This document shows, piece after piece, positions 34,001 to 40,828 of a stretch of 64,000 nucleotides of DNA (within the stretch, counting starts at the first letter, position 1; the number at the start of each line of letters is the position of its first letter). Source of the DNA: Pseudoluteimonas sp047602125 (GTDB lineage: Bacteria; Pseudomonadota; Gammaproteobacteria; Xanthomonadales; Xanthomonadaceae); assembly GCA_047602125.1 (NCBI GenBank), contig JASGIB010000001.1, forward strand, positions 1,426,001 through 1,490,000, written 5' to 3'. The notes beneath the pieces are model-generated. The model saw only the letters and a program-made list of their open reading frames with translations, had not been told where the DNA came from and did not search any database. The position numbers and the translations under genes are program-made.

Positions 34001-36871
34001 GCCGTCGCGCTCGGCGTCGGCGAGGCGCTTCATCGCGATCATCGCGATGCCTTCGGAAATCACGATGCCGTCGCCGTCCGCGGAGAACGTGGAGCAGCGC
34101 CCGCGCGGCGACAGCGCCTGGGTCTTGCTGAAGCAGAGGTAGCCGAACGGGCCTTGCACCGTGTCCACGCCGCCGGCGAGGACGAAATCGCTGCGGCCGG
34201 CCATGAGCTCGGTCACGCCCTGGTACACCGCCGCCAGCGACGAGGCGCAGGCCGCGTCGGTGGTGAAGTTCACGCCGCCGAAATTGAGGCGGCTGGCGAT
34301 GCGCCCGGGCACCACGTTGAGCAGCAGGCCGGCGAAGGTGTCTTCGGTCCATTCGGGCAGGCGCTTGGCGACTTCCTCCGGCAACGCGCCGTTGAAGCGC
34401 GGCCATTCCGAACGGATGCCGTATTGCGTGCCGACGTCGCCGGCGCCGCCGCTGGCGCCGATGATCACCGAAGCGCGTTCGCGGTCGAACGCCTTCTCGT
34501 GGTAGCCGGCGTCAACCAGCGTGCGCTGCGCGACCTCCAGCGACATCAGCTGCATCGGGTCGACCGATTCGAGCGACTTCGGCGGCATGCCGTACTTCAT
34601 CGGGTCGAACACGAGGTCTTCGAGGAAGCCACCCCACTTCGAATAGATCTTGTCGCGCGCGTTGCGGTCGGCGTCGAAGTACAGGCGCCAGTCCCAGCGG
34701 TGCGACGGGATCTCGCTGATCGCATCGACCTTGGACAGGATGTTTTCCCAGTACTCGCGCTTGTCGGCGGCCTTGGGCAGCACGCTGGCGATGCCGACGA
34801 TGGCGATGTCGGCCGGCTTGTTGGCGACGACTTCCGGCGCCGCGGCTTCGGTCGCGCGGCGTTGCAGGCGTTCGGCCAGCAGCGCGATCGCGTCGGTGGT
34901 CACTTCGCGATGCAGGGTTTCGACGTCGGTCACGTCGGCGCGCAGAGTCGCGACCTGGCCGAGCATGTACATGCCTTCGGCGCGCTGCTCGTCGATGCTG
35001 AGCTGCTGCATCGCGCCTTCGGAATCGCGCGCACGGCCCTTCGATGCGATGCGCAGGCGGCCGAGGATCAGCTGGTCGAGGACCTGGCGCGCCTCGTCGC
35101 CGGGCACCTGTTGTTCGCGCAATTCCTTGCGCTTCTTCATGTATTCCTCGGCGAACGGCGTGTACGCGCAGCGGCTGGCGTGGCCGGGGCCGGACTCGAG
35201 GTTGATGGTGCGTTCGCAATCGAGCACTTCGCGCTGGAACTGCGAAACGATGGAACCGCTGGCGACGATCTCGCGGGTGAACAGGTAGGCGCTGCCCATC
35301 AGCACGCCGACCTTGACCCCGCGCGCGGCCAGCGGCGCGGCCAGCACCTGCACCATCGCCGAGGACACCGCGTCGTGCACGCCGCCGGCGAACAGCAGCT
35401 GGATCTCGCCCGCGTCGATCTTGCCCGGCGCGAGTTCCGCCAGCAGCTGGTCGACCATCGAGCTCCACAGCACGAAGCTGCTGAGCGGGCCGATGTGGCC
35501 GCCGCATTCGCGGCCTTCGAAGATGAAGCGGCGCGCGCCCTCGCGCAGGAACATCGGGATCAGCTTGGCCGCCGGCACGTGCAGGAAGGTCGGCACGCCC
35601 GCTTCCTCGAGGTGCACGGCCTGGTCGGGGCGGCCGCCGGCGATGATCGCGTAATCGGGCTTGTACTTGATCGCGATCGACAGTTGTTCGTCGAGCAGCG
35701 CCTGCGGCGCGAAGCCGAGCAGGCCGATGCCCCAGTGGCGGTCGCCGAGCAATTGCTTGGTGCGCGCGAGCAACTTGTCGAGCGGCTCGCCCTTGAGCAG
35801 CGCGAACGCGACCATCGGCAGGGCGCCGCCCTGCGCGACCGACATCGCGAATTCCGCGGTGTCCGACACGCGCGTCATCGGGCCCTGCACCAGCGGGTAG
35901 CGCAGGCCCAGCGCCTGCGCCAGCGGGCCGCCTTCGGCCACCGGCCGGTGTTCGACCGCCTGCCGCAGGTTGTTCTCGACCGCGGACGCGATCGCCTTGA
36001 GGACCGCGCCGAGGTGGCGGTACTGCGCGCGCCACGTCGCGGCAAAAGCGACGTCCTGGCCGATCGGCAGCAGCGACTGCTTCGGATCGCTCCAGTCGGC
36101 GCGGCTGAGCACGCGTTCGCGCAGCGCGGCGTTGCCGAGGTCTTCGCCGTCGGCCACGAATGCGCGCGCGCCGTCGTAACCCGGGCGCACCAGCACGCGG
36201 AAGTATTCGCCGCGTTCGGCATCGCCGACCGCGACCGTTTCGCTGCCCGACAGGTTGGCGAGCACCGAATGCAGCGCCGTGGGCAGGCGCGCTTCGTCGA
36301 ACATCAGCAACTGCGAATCGAGCACGCCGCCGGCCACGCCGATCGCGCTGCACGCGGCCGCGACGTGCGGGGTCAGGCCGCCGCGCACGTACAACGGCAG
36401 CGACGTCTTGCCGTGCCATTTCTGCAGCAGGATGAAGCTGGCGTCCTCGCCGACGAAACCGCCGGCTTCGTTGCCCTTCAGCAGCAGGCCGTCGACTTCC
36501 GCGTCGAGCGACGACTGCGGCCATTCCGGCGTCGTCACTTCGGCCAGCACCTTGACGCCCGCCGCGCGCAGGTCGCGGACCAGGGCCGCGTGCGCCGGCA
36601 CCAGCGGCGCGTCGACGACCAGCCACTGCAGGCCGCGCTGGGCATGCGCGCGCAGGGCCGCATCCATTTCCGCATCGATCGCATCGCACTTCGCGCCGTA
36701 CGGCGCGGCGGTCGCCGCGGACACCGCCTCCAGCGCGCGGCGAACCTGTTCGCTGCCGCGCAGCAGTTCGCCGTTGACGACGCCGACGCCGCCCGCGCGG
36801 CAGGCCGCGATGGCGAGGTCCGGGTGGCAATGGCCCGCCGGGGTGAAGGTCAGGACGGTGAATTCAGCCAT
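31067..36871 (-). CDS. PfaD-like flavin domains fused to KS-AT-ACP (lipid/polyketide synthase)
   Basis: 1934-aa megasynthase. Residues ~1-290 form a TIM-barrel-like half related to nitronate monooxygenase (GLLLKGNEAGGFVG) and ~315-600 a fuller copy with GPMTRVSD, ECGGHIGP and LFAGGVHD; the second matches PfaD-type FMN enoyl reductases. Ketosynthase ~687-1130 has C875 (TDAACASS), H1010 and H1050 (LIGHTKAAAG). Acyltransferase ~1245-1560 has S1351 (GHSYGE) and H1458. After a Pro/Ala linker and a helical motif (YFETMRQFLETQ, ~1722-1733), the ACP (~1830-1910) carries S1867 in LGIDSIKRIE. ATG 36871 has GGAGT upstream; an in-frame ATG at 36922 overlaps the previous stop (ATGA) and would add 17 residues. 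Confidence 0.92.
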   Translation of the reverse strand: MAEFTVLTFTPAGHCHPDLAIAACRAGGVGVVNGELLRGSEQVRRALEAVSAATAAPYGAKCDAIDAEMDAALRAHAQRGLQWLVVDAPLVPAHAALVRDLRAAGVKVLAEVTTPEWPQSSLDAEVDGLLLKGNEAGGFVGEDASFILLQKWHGKTSLPLYVRGGLTPHVAAACSAIGVAGGVLDSQLLMFDEARLPTALHSVLANLSGSETVAVGDAERGEYFRVLVRPGYDGARAFVADGEDLGNAALRERVLSRADWSDPKQSLLPIGQDVAFAATWRAQYRHLGAVLKAIASAVENNLRQAVEHRPVAEGGPLAQALGLRYPLVQGPMTRVSDTAEFAMSVAQGGALPMVAFALLKGEPLDKLLARTKQLLGDRHWGIGLLGFAPQALLDEQLSIAIKYKPDYAIIAGGRPDQAVHLEEAGVPTFLHVPAAKLIPMFLREGARRFIFEGRECGGHIGPLSSFVLWSSMVDQLLAELAPGKIDAGEIQLLFAGGVHDAVSSAMVQVLAAPLAARGVKVGVLMGSAYLFTREIVASGSIVSQFQREVLDCERTINLESGPGHASRCAYTPFAEEYMKKRKELREQQVPGDEARQVLDQLILGRLRIASKGRARDSEGAMQQLSIDEQRAEGMYMLGQVATLRADVTDVETLHREVTTDAIALLAERLQRRATEAAAPEVVANKPADIAIVGIASVLPKAADKREYWENILSKVDAISEIPSHRWDWRLYFDADRNARDKIYSKWGGFLEDLVFDPMKYGMPPKSLESVDPMQLMSLEVAQRTLVDAGYHEKAFDRERASVIIGASGGAGDVGTQYGIRSEWPRFNGALPEEVAKRLPEWTEDTFAGLLLNVVPGRIASRLNFGGVNFTTDAACASSLAAVYQGVTELMAGRSDFVLAGGVDTVQGPFGYLCFSKTQALSPRGRCSTFSADGDGIVISEGIAMIAMKRLADAERDGDRIYAVIKGVGGSSDGYAKGLTAPLPAGQLRAMRRAYAQAGFGPGDVQLFEAHGTGTVAGDTAELESTTRLIAEAGGRPRQAAIGSVKTLIGHTKAAAGVSGLVKASLALHHRVLPPHGNTPNPNAILRKDDSPLYLLDEPQPWLESADGAPRRAAVSAFGFGGTNFHIALQEYAGEYREWLRPSAASRTWPTELLLWSAPDRESLLSRVAALQSQLADAQDVALRDLGASLAERWQPGRETLAIVAKDLRDLGVQLESAVKFLRGETQALPPTIRHAAAGQAPGKLALLFPGQGSQYTGMLRELALHFPVCAQALSDADRVLAGEFAQRFGDESMLSRFILPRGTYDDEAKAQARQALTSTDVAQPALGAVEVAMLRLLREFGVGGDMAAGHSYGEFVALHAADAIDFDALMSLSAARGRFIVDAARAEGSELGTMAAVRGSREQVEQAIAGIQGVVVANHNAPTQTVVSGSHAGMEAAMQALAKAGVEATMLPVAAAFHSSLVKPARNALAAKIEATPWRDAAMPVYSNASAKPHSADIAATKRAMAEHLVQPVEFVAEIEAMHADGARVFLEVGPKSVLSGLTAKILGDKPHVAIALDNGTGLPGLLNAFGQLLAAGIALDPRRLFAGRDCRIGDPSNLKSLVPDTTLPRTAWLLNGSKARRASEPMPQIGVTVDYVAPAATPAPAAQAAPAVAVAPAAPVAPPAAQATTPRPVAAPAMAQATPSIPRPAAGGLSQPVRRRASEERHMYERKSNDADVMANYFETMRQFLETQGQVMAAYMGEASPMPRATYARAPRLAAPIPAMPVAAMPAPQPAVAVPAPIVAAPAPAPAVAIEVPVAAAPAAPAPTPAPAAPAPQPAAADAADAAFDREKLADMLLGIIEEKTGYPRDMVGLDQGLEADLGIDSIKRIEVVGAMLQSLPEAMREALTPNRSKLNTQPTLNGMLDLLVQAAPGASAKGGSVHELHADERKRA

Positions 36872-36918
36872 GGCTGCGACTCCTGTCGCGGTTTTCGTGT
36901 CGGTGCGCCGGATCGTGT

Positions 36919-38142
36919 TCATGGCATCGGCACGCTGAAGCGCAGAAGGCGCTGGGTGTTGTTGTCGATGTACTGCTGCAGCACGAGCATGGGGCCGGTG
37001 GTGGTGGCCGCCGTTTCCATGCGCGCGTAGAGGTAGCTCACGCCGCTACCGGGCCGCGGATGCTCCAGCGTGTACGGGAACGTGAACGTGTTGCCGTTGT
37101 CCACGCTCCGATAGACCATGAGCCGGTTCGACCCGTTGTTGGCCGTCACGACGATGTCGCCCGCCACGATCGAGGTCTGGATGTAGGCGGCATTGATGAC
37201 GCCGGTGAGCCATTTCGATTTCCACGTCCTGGTCGCCGCGTCGTAGCGGGAATAGCCGACGCGGTCGCCGTCGGTGAGCGACATGTGGATGTTGCGCTGC
37301 GCGTCGGCGGCGATGCTGAAGTGGCTGGAATACGGATCGTTGTCGCTGGAGCTGCTGGTGAACACCACCTGCCCGGTCCACGGCTGGTCCAGGGGCCAGT
37401 TGTTTTCGCGCGAGGCCCACAGGATTTGGTTGTGGACCGCATAGACCACGCCCATGCCCGTGGCCGTGGCCACCGGCTTGGCGCTGCGTTCGATCGACAG
37501 GTTGTCGACATCGCCGAAGGTGAAACCGGTATCGACCCAGCCTTCCTCGCGGGAGGTGTTGCGCAGCATCTTGATCGAGTAGTTGCCGGTGGCGGTGTCT
37601 TCGGCGACGAAGGCCAGCCAGATCGTGCCGGCGGTGTCGACGGCCATGGCGGGGTTGTCCGCGAGCGAGTCCGGCGAGGAATACGCGATGTCGGACCAGA
37701 TCGTCTTCCACGTCCCCACGGCGGTGCCGCTCTTCCGCTGCAAGGCCGTGAACACCACCTGGCCGGCGGCGTTCGTGTAGGTCAGGTAGAGGATGTTGCC
37801 GTCGAGGTAGCCGTCGGAGAAGGAATTGCGGGTGCTGCCCGCCAGGCGCGGTCCCGGGTACCACGACACGCCCCGGTCGGGGCTGGAGAAAAGCTGGAGG
37901 CTGCCCTGACCCGGTGCCGCGCCGCGGTTGATCACCAGGTAGGTTTCGCCATTGGCGGCCTCCCACATGTGGTCCTGGTGGCGCAGCGAAATCATCACCT
38001 CGGAGGTGCCCTGCAACGAGGTTGGCGTGCCGTCGATCTTGGCCGTGGCGGCCACGGCGTTGCCGGCAAGGCCCAAGGCCAAGCCCACGAGCATCGTCGC
38101 GCGCCATGCCGCTCGCGCCCATTTTCCAAGCATCCGGCTCAT
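36919..38142 (-). CDS. Exported sialidase-like beta-propeller protein, first gene of the operon
   Basis: 407 aa with a signal peptide (MVGLALGLAGNAVA, cleavage near AVA-AT). Blade-like repeats with BNR/Asp-box character are visible (SSPDRGVSWYPG, SVDNGNTFTFP) together with motifs such as DGYLDGNILYLTYTN and VDTAGTIWLAFVAED. The sequence resembles BNR-4-type propellers that bind or cleave glycans, but catalytic residues of sialidases (Arg triad, Asp) cannot be assigned with confidence. It begins the lipid-synthase operon, and its stop overlaps an ATG of the next frame. Periplasmic or extracellular. Confidence 0.75.
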   Translation of the reverse strand: MSRMLGKWARAAWRATMLVGLALGLAGNAVAATAKIDGTPTSLQGTSEVMISLRHQDHMWEAANGETYLVINRGAAPGQGSLQLFSSPDRGVSWYPGPRLAGSTRNSFSDGYLDGNILYLTYTNAAGQVVFTALQRKSGTAVGTWKTIWSDIAYSSPDSLADNPAMAVDTAGTIWLAFVAEDTATGNYSIKMLRNTSREEGWVDTGFTFGDVDNLSIERSAKPVATATGMGVVYAVHNQILWASRENNWPLDQPWTGQVVFTSSSSDNDPYSSHFSIAADAQRNIHMSLTDGDRVGYSRYDAATRTWKSKWLTGVINAAYIQTSIVAGDIVVTANNGSNRLMVYRSVDNGNTFTFPYTLEHPRPGSGVSYLYARMETAATTTGPMLVLQQYIDNNTQRLLRFSVPMP

Positions 38143-38647
38143 GTTTCCCCCGCGGAACTCCCGGCTACTTCAAATTCGTTTCGACTTTCTTGGAACCGCT
38201 TCCTTGTTGTTCTAGGCAAAAAGCGTGCCGGAGCGGTTGGACCGCCCTGCGCGGAAAGCCGTGGATACAGCAGTCAACGCGTTACGGCCCTTGCGCCGGC
38301 CACGCTGCCTGGGAACCGCCTTCGGTCCCGGCGTCTGGCGTGTCGGCCGCATCCCGCCCCATGGCGAATACGGATGCGATTCGGCGACCACGCCCCCTCG
38401 GCGTGTCGCCTGCGAATGCGCCACCCCCTCACGGATGCCGCAACCCGATCTTCGCATGTTTTTTTTGCGATGCACAACACAGTTGTGCCCTGAAAACGTT
38501 GACAATTTTCCCGGAGACCCGCCCAAGGCGTGCCTCGCTCGGGGAAGTCCCCATTCATCATCGAGCGCCCGCTTCAATCCTATTCAGTCGGTAGGATTGA
38601 TTGCGTTCCCCTCCCTCGCATTCGCGCGATGGCACGATTCCGCGGCC
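38143..38647. other. Intergenic region upstream of the lipid operon and rluE-like gene
   Basis: A 505-bp divergent gap, partly AT-richer than its surroundings. It should contain the operon promoter on the minus strand, but no confident -35/-10 pair was found. It holds an 8-T run (38459-38466) and a perfect inverted repeat (38472-38488). No gene is supported here, although open frames run through it. Confidence 0.6.
38472..38488. promoter_or_regulatory. Perfect 7-3-7 inverted repeat, operator candidate
   Basis: GCACAAC-ACA-GTTGTGC, next to the T8/A8 tract and close to a TTGACA at 38500-38505. The position between divergent genes and the local AT-richness fit a regulator site; no binding protein can be named. 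Confidence 0.4.
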
Positions 38648-39190
38648 ATGTTGATCGCCTTCAACAAACCCTACGGCGTCCTCTGCCAGTTCACCGACCG
38701 CAGCGATTCCCCACGACGCACGCTGGCGGAATTCGGCATGCCCGCGGGCGTGTACCCGGCGGGACGCCTCGATTTCGATTCCGAAGGACTGCTGCTGCTG
38801 ACCGACGACGGCGGGCTTGCCCATCGGTTGACCGATCCGCGTCACAAACGGCCCAAGATCTACTGGGTACAGGTGGAAGGCGATCCCGACGCGGCGCAAC
38901 TGGAGGCGCTGCGCACCGGCGTGGAATTGAACGACGGCCCCACCCTGCCAGCGCAGGCACGGCGCATCGATGTTCCGGCGTTGTGGCCGCGCGATCCACC
39001 CGTGCGTTTCCGCAAGACCGTCCCGGACGCATGGCTGGAACTGACGATCCGCGAAGGCCGCAATCGCCAGGTGCGGCGGATGACCGCGGCGGTCGGCCTG
39101 CCGACCCTGCGACTGGTGCGGGTGGGCGTCGGCGAGGTCGCGCTGGGGGATCTGGGGCCCGGCGCCTGGCGTCCCGTCCCACCGCGCTGA
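38648..39190 (+). CDS. rluE: 23S rRNA pseudouridine synthase, RsuA/RluE type
   Basis: 180 aa. Converts a uridine of 23S rRNA to pseudouridine (E. coli RluE acts at U2457). The catalytic aspartate is in the family motif AGRLDFDSEGLLLLTDDG, and the C-terminal REGRNRQVRRM stretch is typical. There is no N-terminal S4 domain, as expected for RluE compared with RsuA or RluB. ATG 38648 was chosen because it begins the conserved MLIAFNKPYGVLCQFTD; longer in-frame readings upstream look unrelated. The exact RNA position is inferred from family resemblance. Confidence 0.9.
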   Translation: MLIAFNKPYGVLCQFTDRSDSPRRTLAEFGMPAGVYPAGRLDFDSEGLLLLTDDGGLAHRLTDPRHKRPKIYWVQVEGDPDAAQLEALRTGVELNDGPTLPAQARRIDVPALWPRDPPVRFRKTVPDAWLELTIREGRNRQVRRMTAAVGLPTLRLVRVGVGEVALGDLGPGAWRPVPPR

Positions 39191-39288
39191 ACCGTTCATC
39201 GCATGGCATCTCCGGACAGGTTGCGGGCGCGCCGGCTCTGCTAAGGTTCCGAGGCCAATGGATGGCCGTTCGGGGGAACGCCACGCGC

Positions 39289-40374
39289 ATGCCGAACACG
39301 ATTCCGGTTGCCGGCCGCATCCTCGTGGTCGACGACCAACCCGCGAACCTGCGCACGCTGGCCGCGCTGCTGTCGCGCGTCGGATACGAAGTCGCGGCCG
39401 CCGCCAATGGCGACGAAGCCCTGGCCCTGGCGGGCGAATCCGCCCCGGACCTGATCCTGCTGGACATGATGATGCCGGGACGGGACGGCTTCGCGGTGCT
39501 GGCCGAGATCCGGCAGCAACCGTCCCTGCAAGGCGTGCCGGTGGTGTTCCTGACCGCGGCGCACGACCGCGACCTGCTGCTGCGCGCCTTCGACGGCGGT
39601 GCCGTCGATTACGTGACCAAGCCGTTCCTGTCCGAGGAATTGTTGGCGCGCGTGCATGCGCACATCGGGCTCAAGCTCGCGCGCGACCGGCTCGAACGCG
39701 TGGCGCGCGAGCGCCAGGAGCTGGTCAACCTGGTCGCGCACGACCTCAAGAACCCGCTGACCAGCGTGCTGTTCGCCAGCGAAGTACTGCTGAACAACGG
39801 CTGCCGCCCCGAACGCGTGCCGCGCTACCTCGAGATGGTCCACGGCAGCGCGCAGGACGCGCTCGGCTACATCCGGCGCTATCTCGAAACGCAATCGGGT
39901 CGGCGGGCGCCGGCCGGTGGATCGGCGTCGCTGCATGAAGTCTTCGCATGGCTGGCCGAACGCTACGAGCTGCAGTTCGAGACCCGGGGCATGCGCCTGC
40001 TGCCTTCGCCGCCCGGCGACGAGGCCAGGGTTGCGATCGATCCGCTGGTGCTGCGCCAGGTGGGCGAGAACCTGTTGGGCAACGCGATGAAGTACGCCCC
40101 CGGCGGCGATGTCGGGCTTTCGGCGCGACGTGGCGCCGCCGGTTACTGGCAGGTGCTGGTGGAAGACCGCGGCCCCGGGATTCCCGCGGGGCGCCAGCGC
40201 GAATTGTTCCAGCCCTTCGTGCGCCTGGCCGAGGACAATCCGGACGGACTGTCCAGCGGCCTGGGGTTGTCGCTCGCCCGGCAGATCCTCGCCGACCATG
40301 GCGGCGCGCTCTGGTACGAGGATCGCGAGGGCGGTGGCGCGCGTTTCGTGGTCGAGTTGCCGGCCGCGTCCTGA
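39289..40374 (+). CDS. Response regulator-histidine kinase hybrid
   Basis: 361 aa, cytoplasmic. N-terminal receiver domain (residues ~10-125) with phosphoacceptor D59 (LILLDMMMPG), an acidic pair at VVDD, and the Lys in YVTKPF. Next, a HisKA domain with H151 in VAHDLKNPLTS, and a HATPase domain with N-box ENLLGNAMKYAP, G1 DRGPGIP and G2 GLGLSLARQ. The order receiver-then-kinase, with no membrane sensor, indicates a relay step fed by another kinase. The ATG at 39289 has GGGGGAA upstream; an in-frame ATG at 39262 would add nine residues. It is convergent with the small gene at 40386 (11-bp gap). Confidence 0.93.
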   Translation: MPNTIPVAGRILVVDDQPANLRTLAALLSRVGYEVAAAANGDEALALAGESAPDLILLDMMMPGRDGFAVLAEIRQQPSLQGVPVVFLTAAHDRDLLLRAFDGGAVDYVTKPFLSEELLARVHAHIGLKLARDRLERVARERQELVNLVAHDLKNPLTSVLFASEVLLNNGCRPERVPRYLEMVHGSAQDALGYIRRYLETQSGRRAPAGGSASLHEVFAWLAERYELQFETRGMRLLPSPPGDEARVAIDPLVLRQVGENLLGNAMKYAPGGDVGLSARRGAAGYWQVLVEDRGPGIPAGRQRELFQPFVRLAEDNPDGLSSGLGLSLARQILADHGGALWYEDREGGGARFVVELPAAS

Positions 40375-40385
40375 CGCATTACGCG

Positions 40386-40736
40386 TCAGTCGGCGTCGGC
40401 CACCGCGCCGCGCCGCGTCCGTGGCTTGCGCGTGGCGCCATTCGCGCCCGTGGGCCGCTTGGTGTCGATGCGTCGCGACTGGCCATCGATGGGACCGTCC
40501 TCCGCCTGCTTCGCGCGACGATGCGCGGCGTACCAGAGCAGGCCCGCGCCAGCGACGGCGGCGACCGCGATCACCGGATTGCGGCGCACGAATTTCGTCG
40601 CGACCTTCGCGCCGGTCTTCACCGCGCCGATCGCGGCCCCGGTTTCCACCCATTTCATCGCGCGATCCGGGACCCGGGACTTGATCCCCTCGCCCACCTG
40701 CGTGGCGAGTTCCAGCGCGCGATCCGGCAAGCTCAT
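40386..40736 (-). CDS. Small membrane protein of unknown function
   Basis: 116 aa with one membrane segment (VIAVAAVAGAGLLWYAAH, about residues 61-78) following a positively charged stretch (TKFVRRNP), and a basic, probably disordered tail (KRPTGANGATRKPRTRRG). Not recognised. ATG 40736 chosen for the GAAGGAATCGCC ribosome-binding region just upstream. Stands alone between convergent and divergent neighbours. Confidence 0.65.
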   Translation of the reverse strand: MSLPDRALELATQVGEGIKSRVPDRAMKWVETGAAIGAVKTGAKVATKFVRRNPVIAVAAVAGAGLLWYAAHRRAKQAEDGPIDGQSRRIDTKRPTGANGATRKPRTRRGAVADAD

Positions 40737-40828
40737 GGCGATTCCTTCGATCCGTGGACGATGCGTGCAGTGTCGAAGCGCGGATGTTGTGCGGGCGTGA
40801 GTATTCGCGCAATCGCCGCTGAACGCGA

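Larger units (their letters stand above)
14975..38142 (-). other. PUFA-synthase-like secondary-lipid biosynthesis and export operon
   Basis: Ten minus-strand genes read from 38142 to 14975 with gaps of at most 57 bp between start and stop choices, and several ATGA/GTGA overlaps, so they are very probably co-transcribed. Together they hold two ketosynthases, two acyltransferases, two carrier domains, a ketoreductase, two dehydratases, PfaD-like enoyl-reductase domains, a phosphopantetheinyl transferase, a sulfotransferase, a hydrolase, an HlyD-type adaptor and a TolC-type outer-membrane protein. The carrier motif LGIDSIKRIE is the one typical of polyunsaturated-fatty-acid synthases. Product unknown. 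Confidence 0.85.

Noticed and set aside
28144..36900. A CRISPR array or other spaced repeat array in the repetitive Pro/Ala linker DNA
   Set aside because: The repeats are imperfect, in frame and encode linkers; no constant direct repeat with spacers.
29678..37030. Very long plus-strand open frames opposite the megasynthase genes
   Set aside because: They are GC-rich shadows, with Arg/Ala/Asp/His-rich translations and no domains.
38500..38528. TTGACA as -35 of a plus-strand promoter
   Set aside because: No acceptable -10 at 16-18 bp; the sequence there is GC-rich.
38530..39288. Extended frame in front of the response-regulator hybrid
   Set aside because: Overlaps the rluE-like gene out of frame; the receiver domain begins only after 39289.
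40371..40389. Perfect hairpin CTGACGC-ATTAC-GCGTCAG between two convergent stops
   Set aside because: No T-run follows on either strand and the stem is short; kept out as a terminator because it may just reflect the two stop codons.
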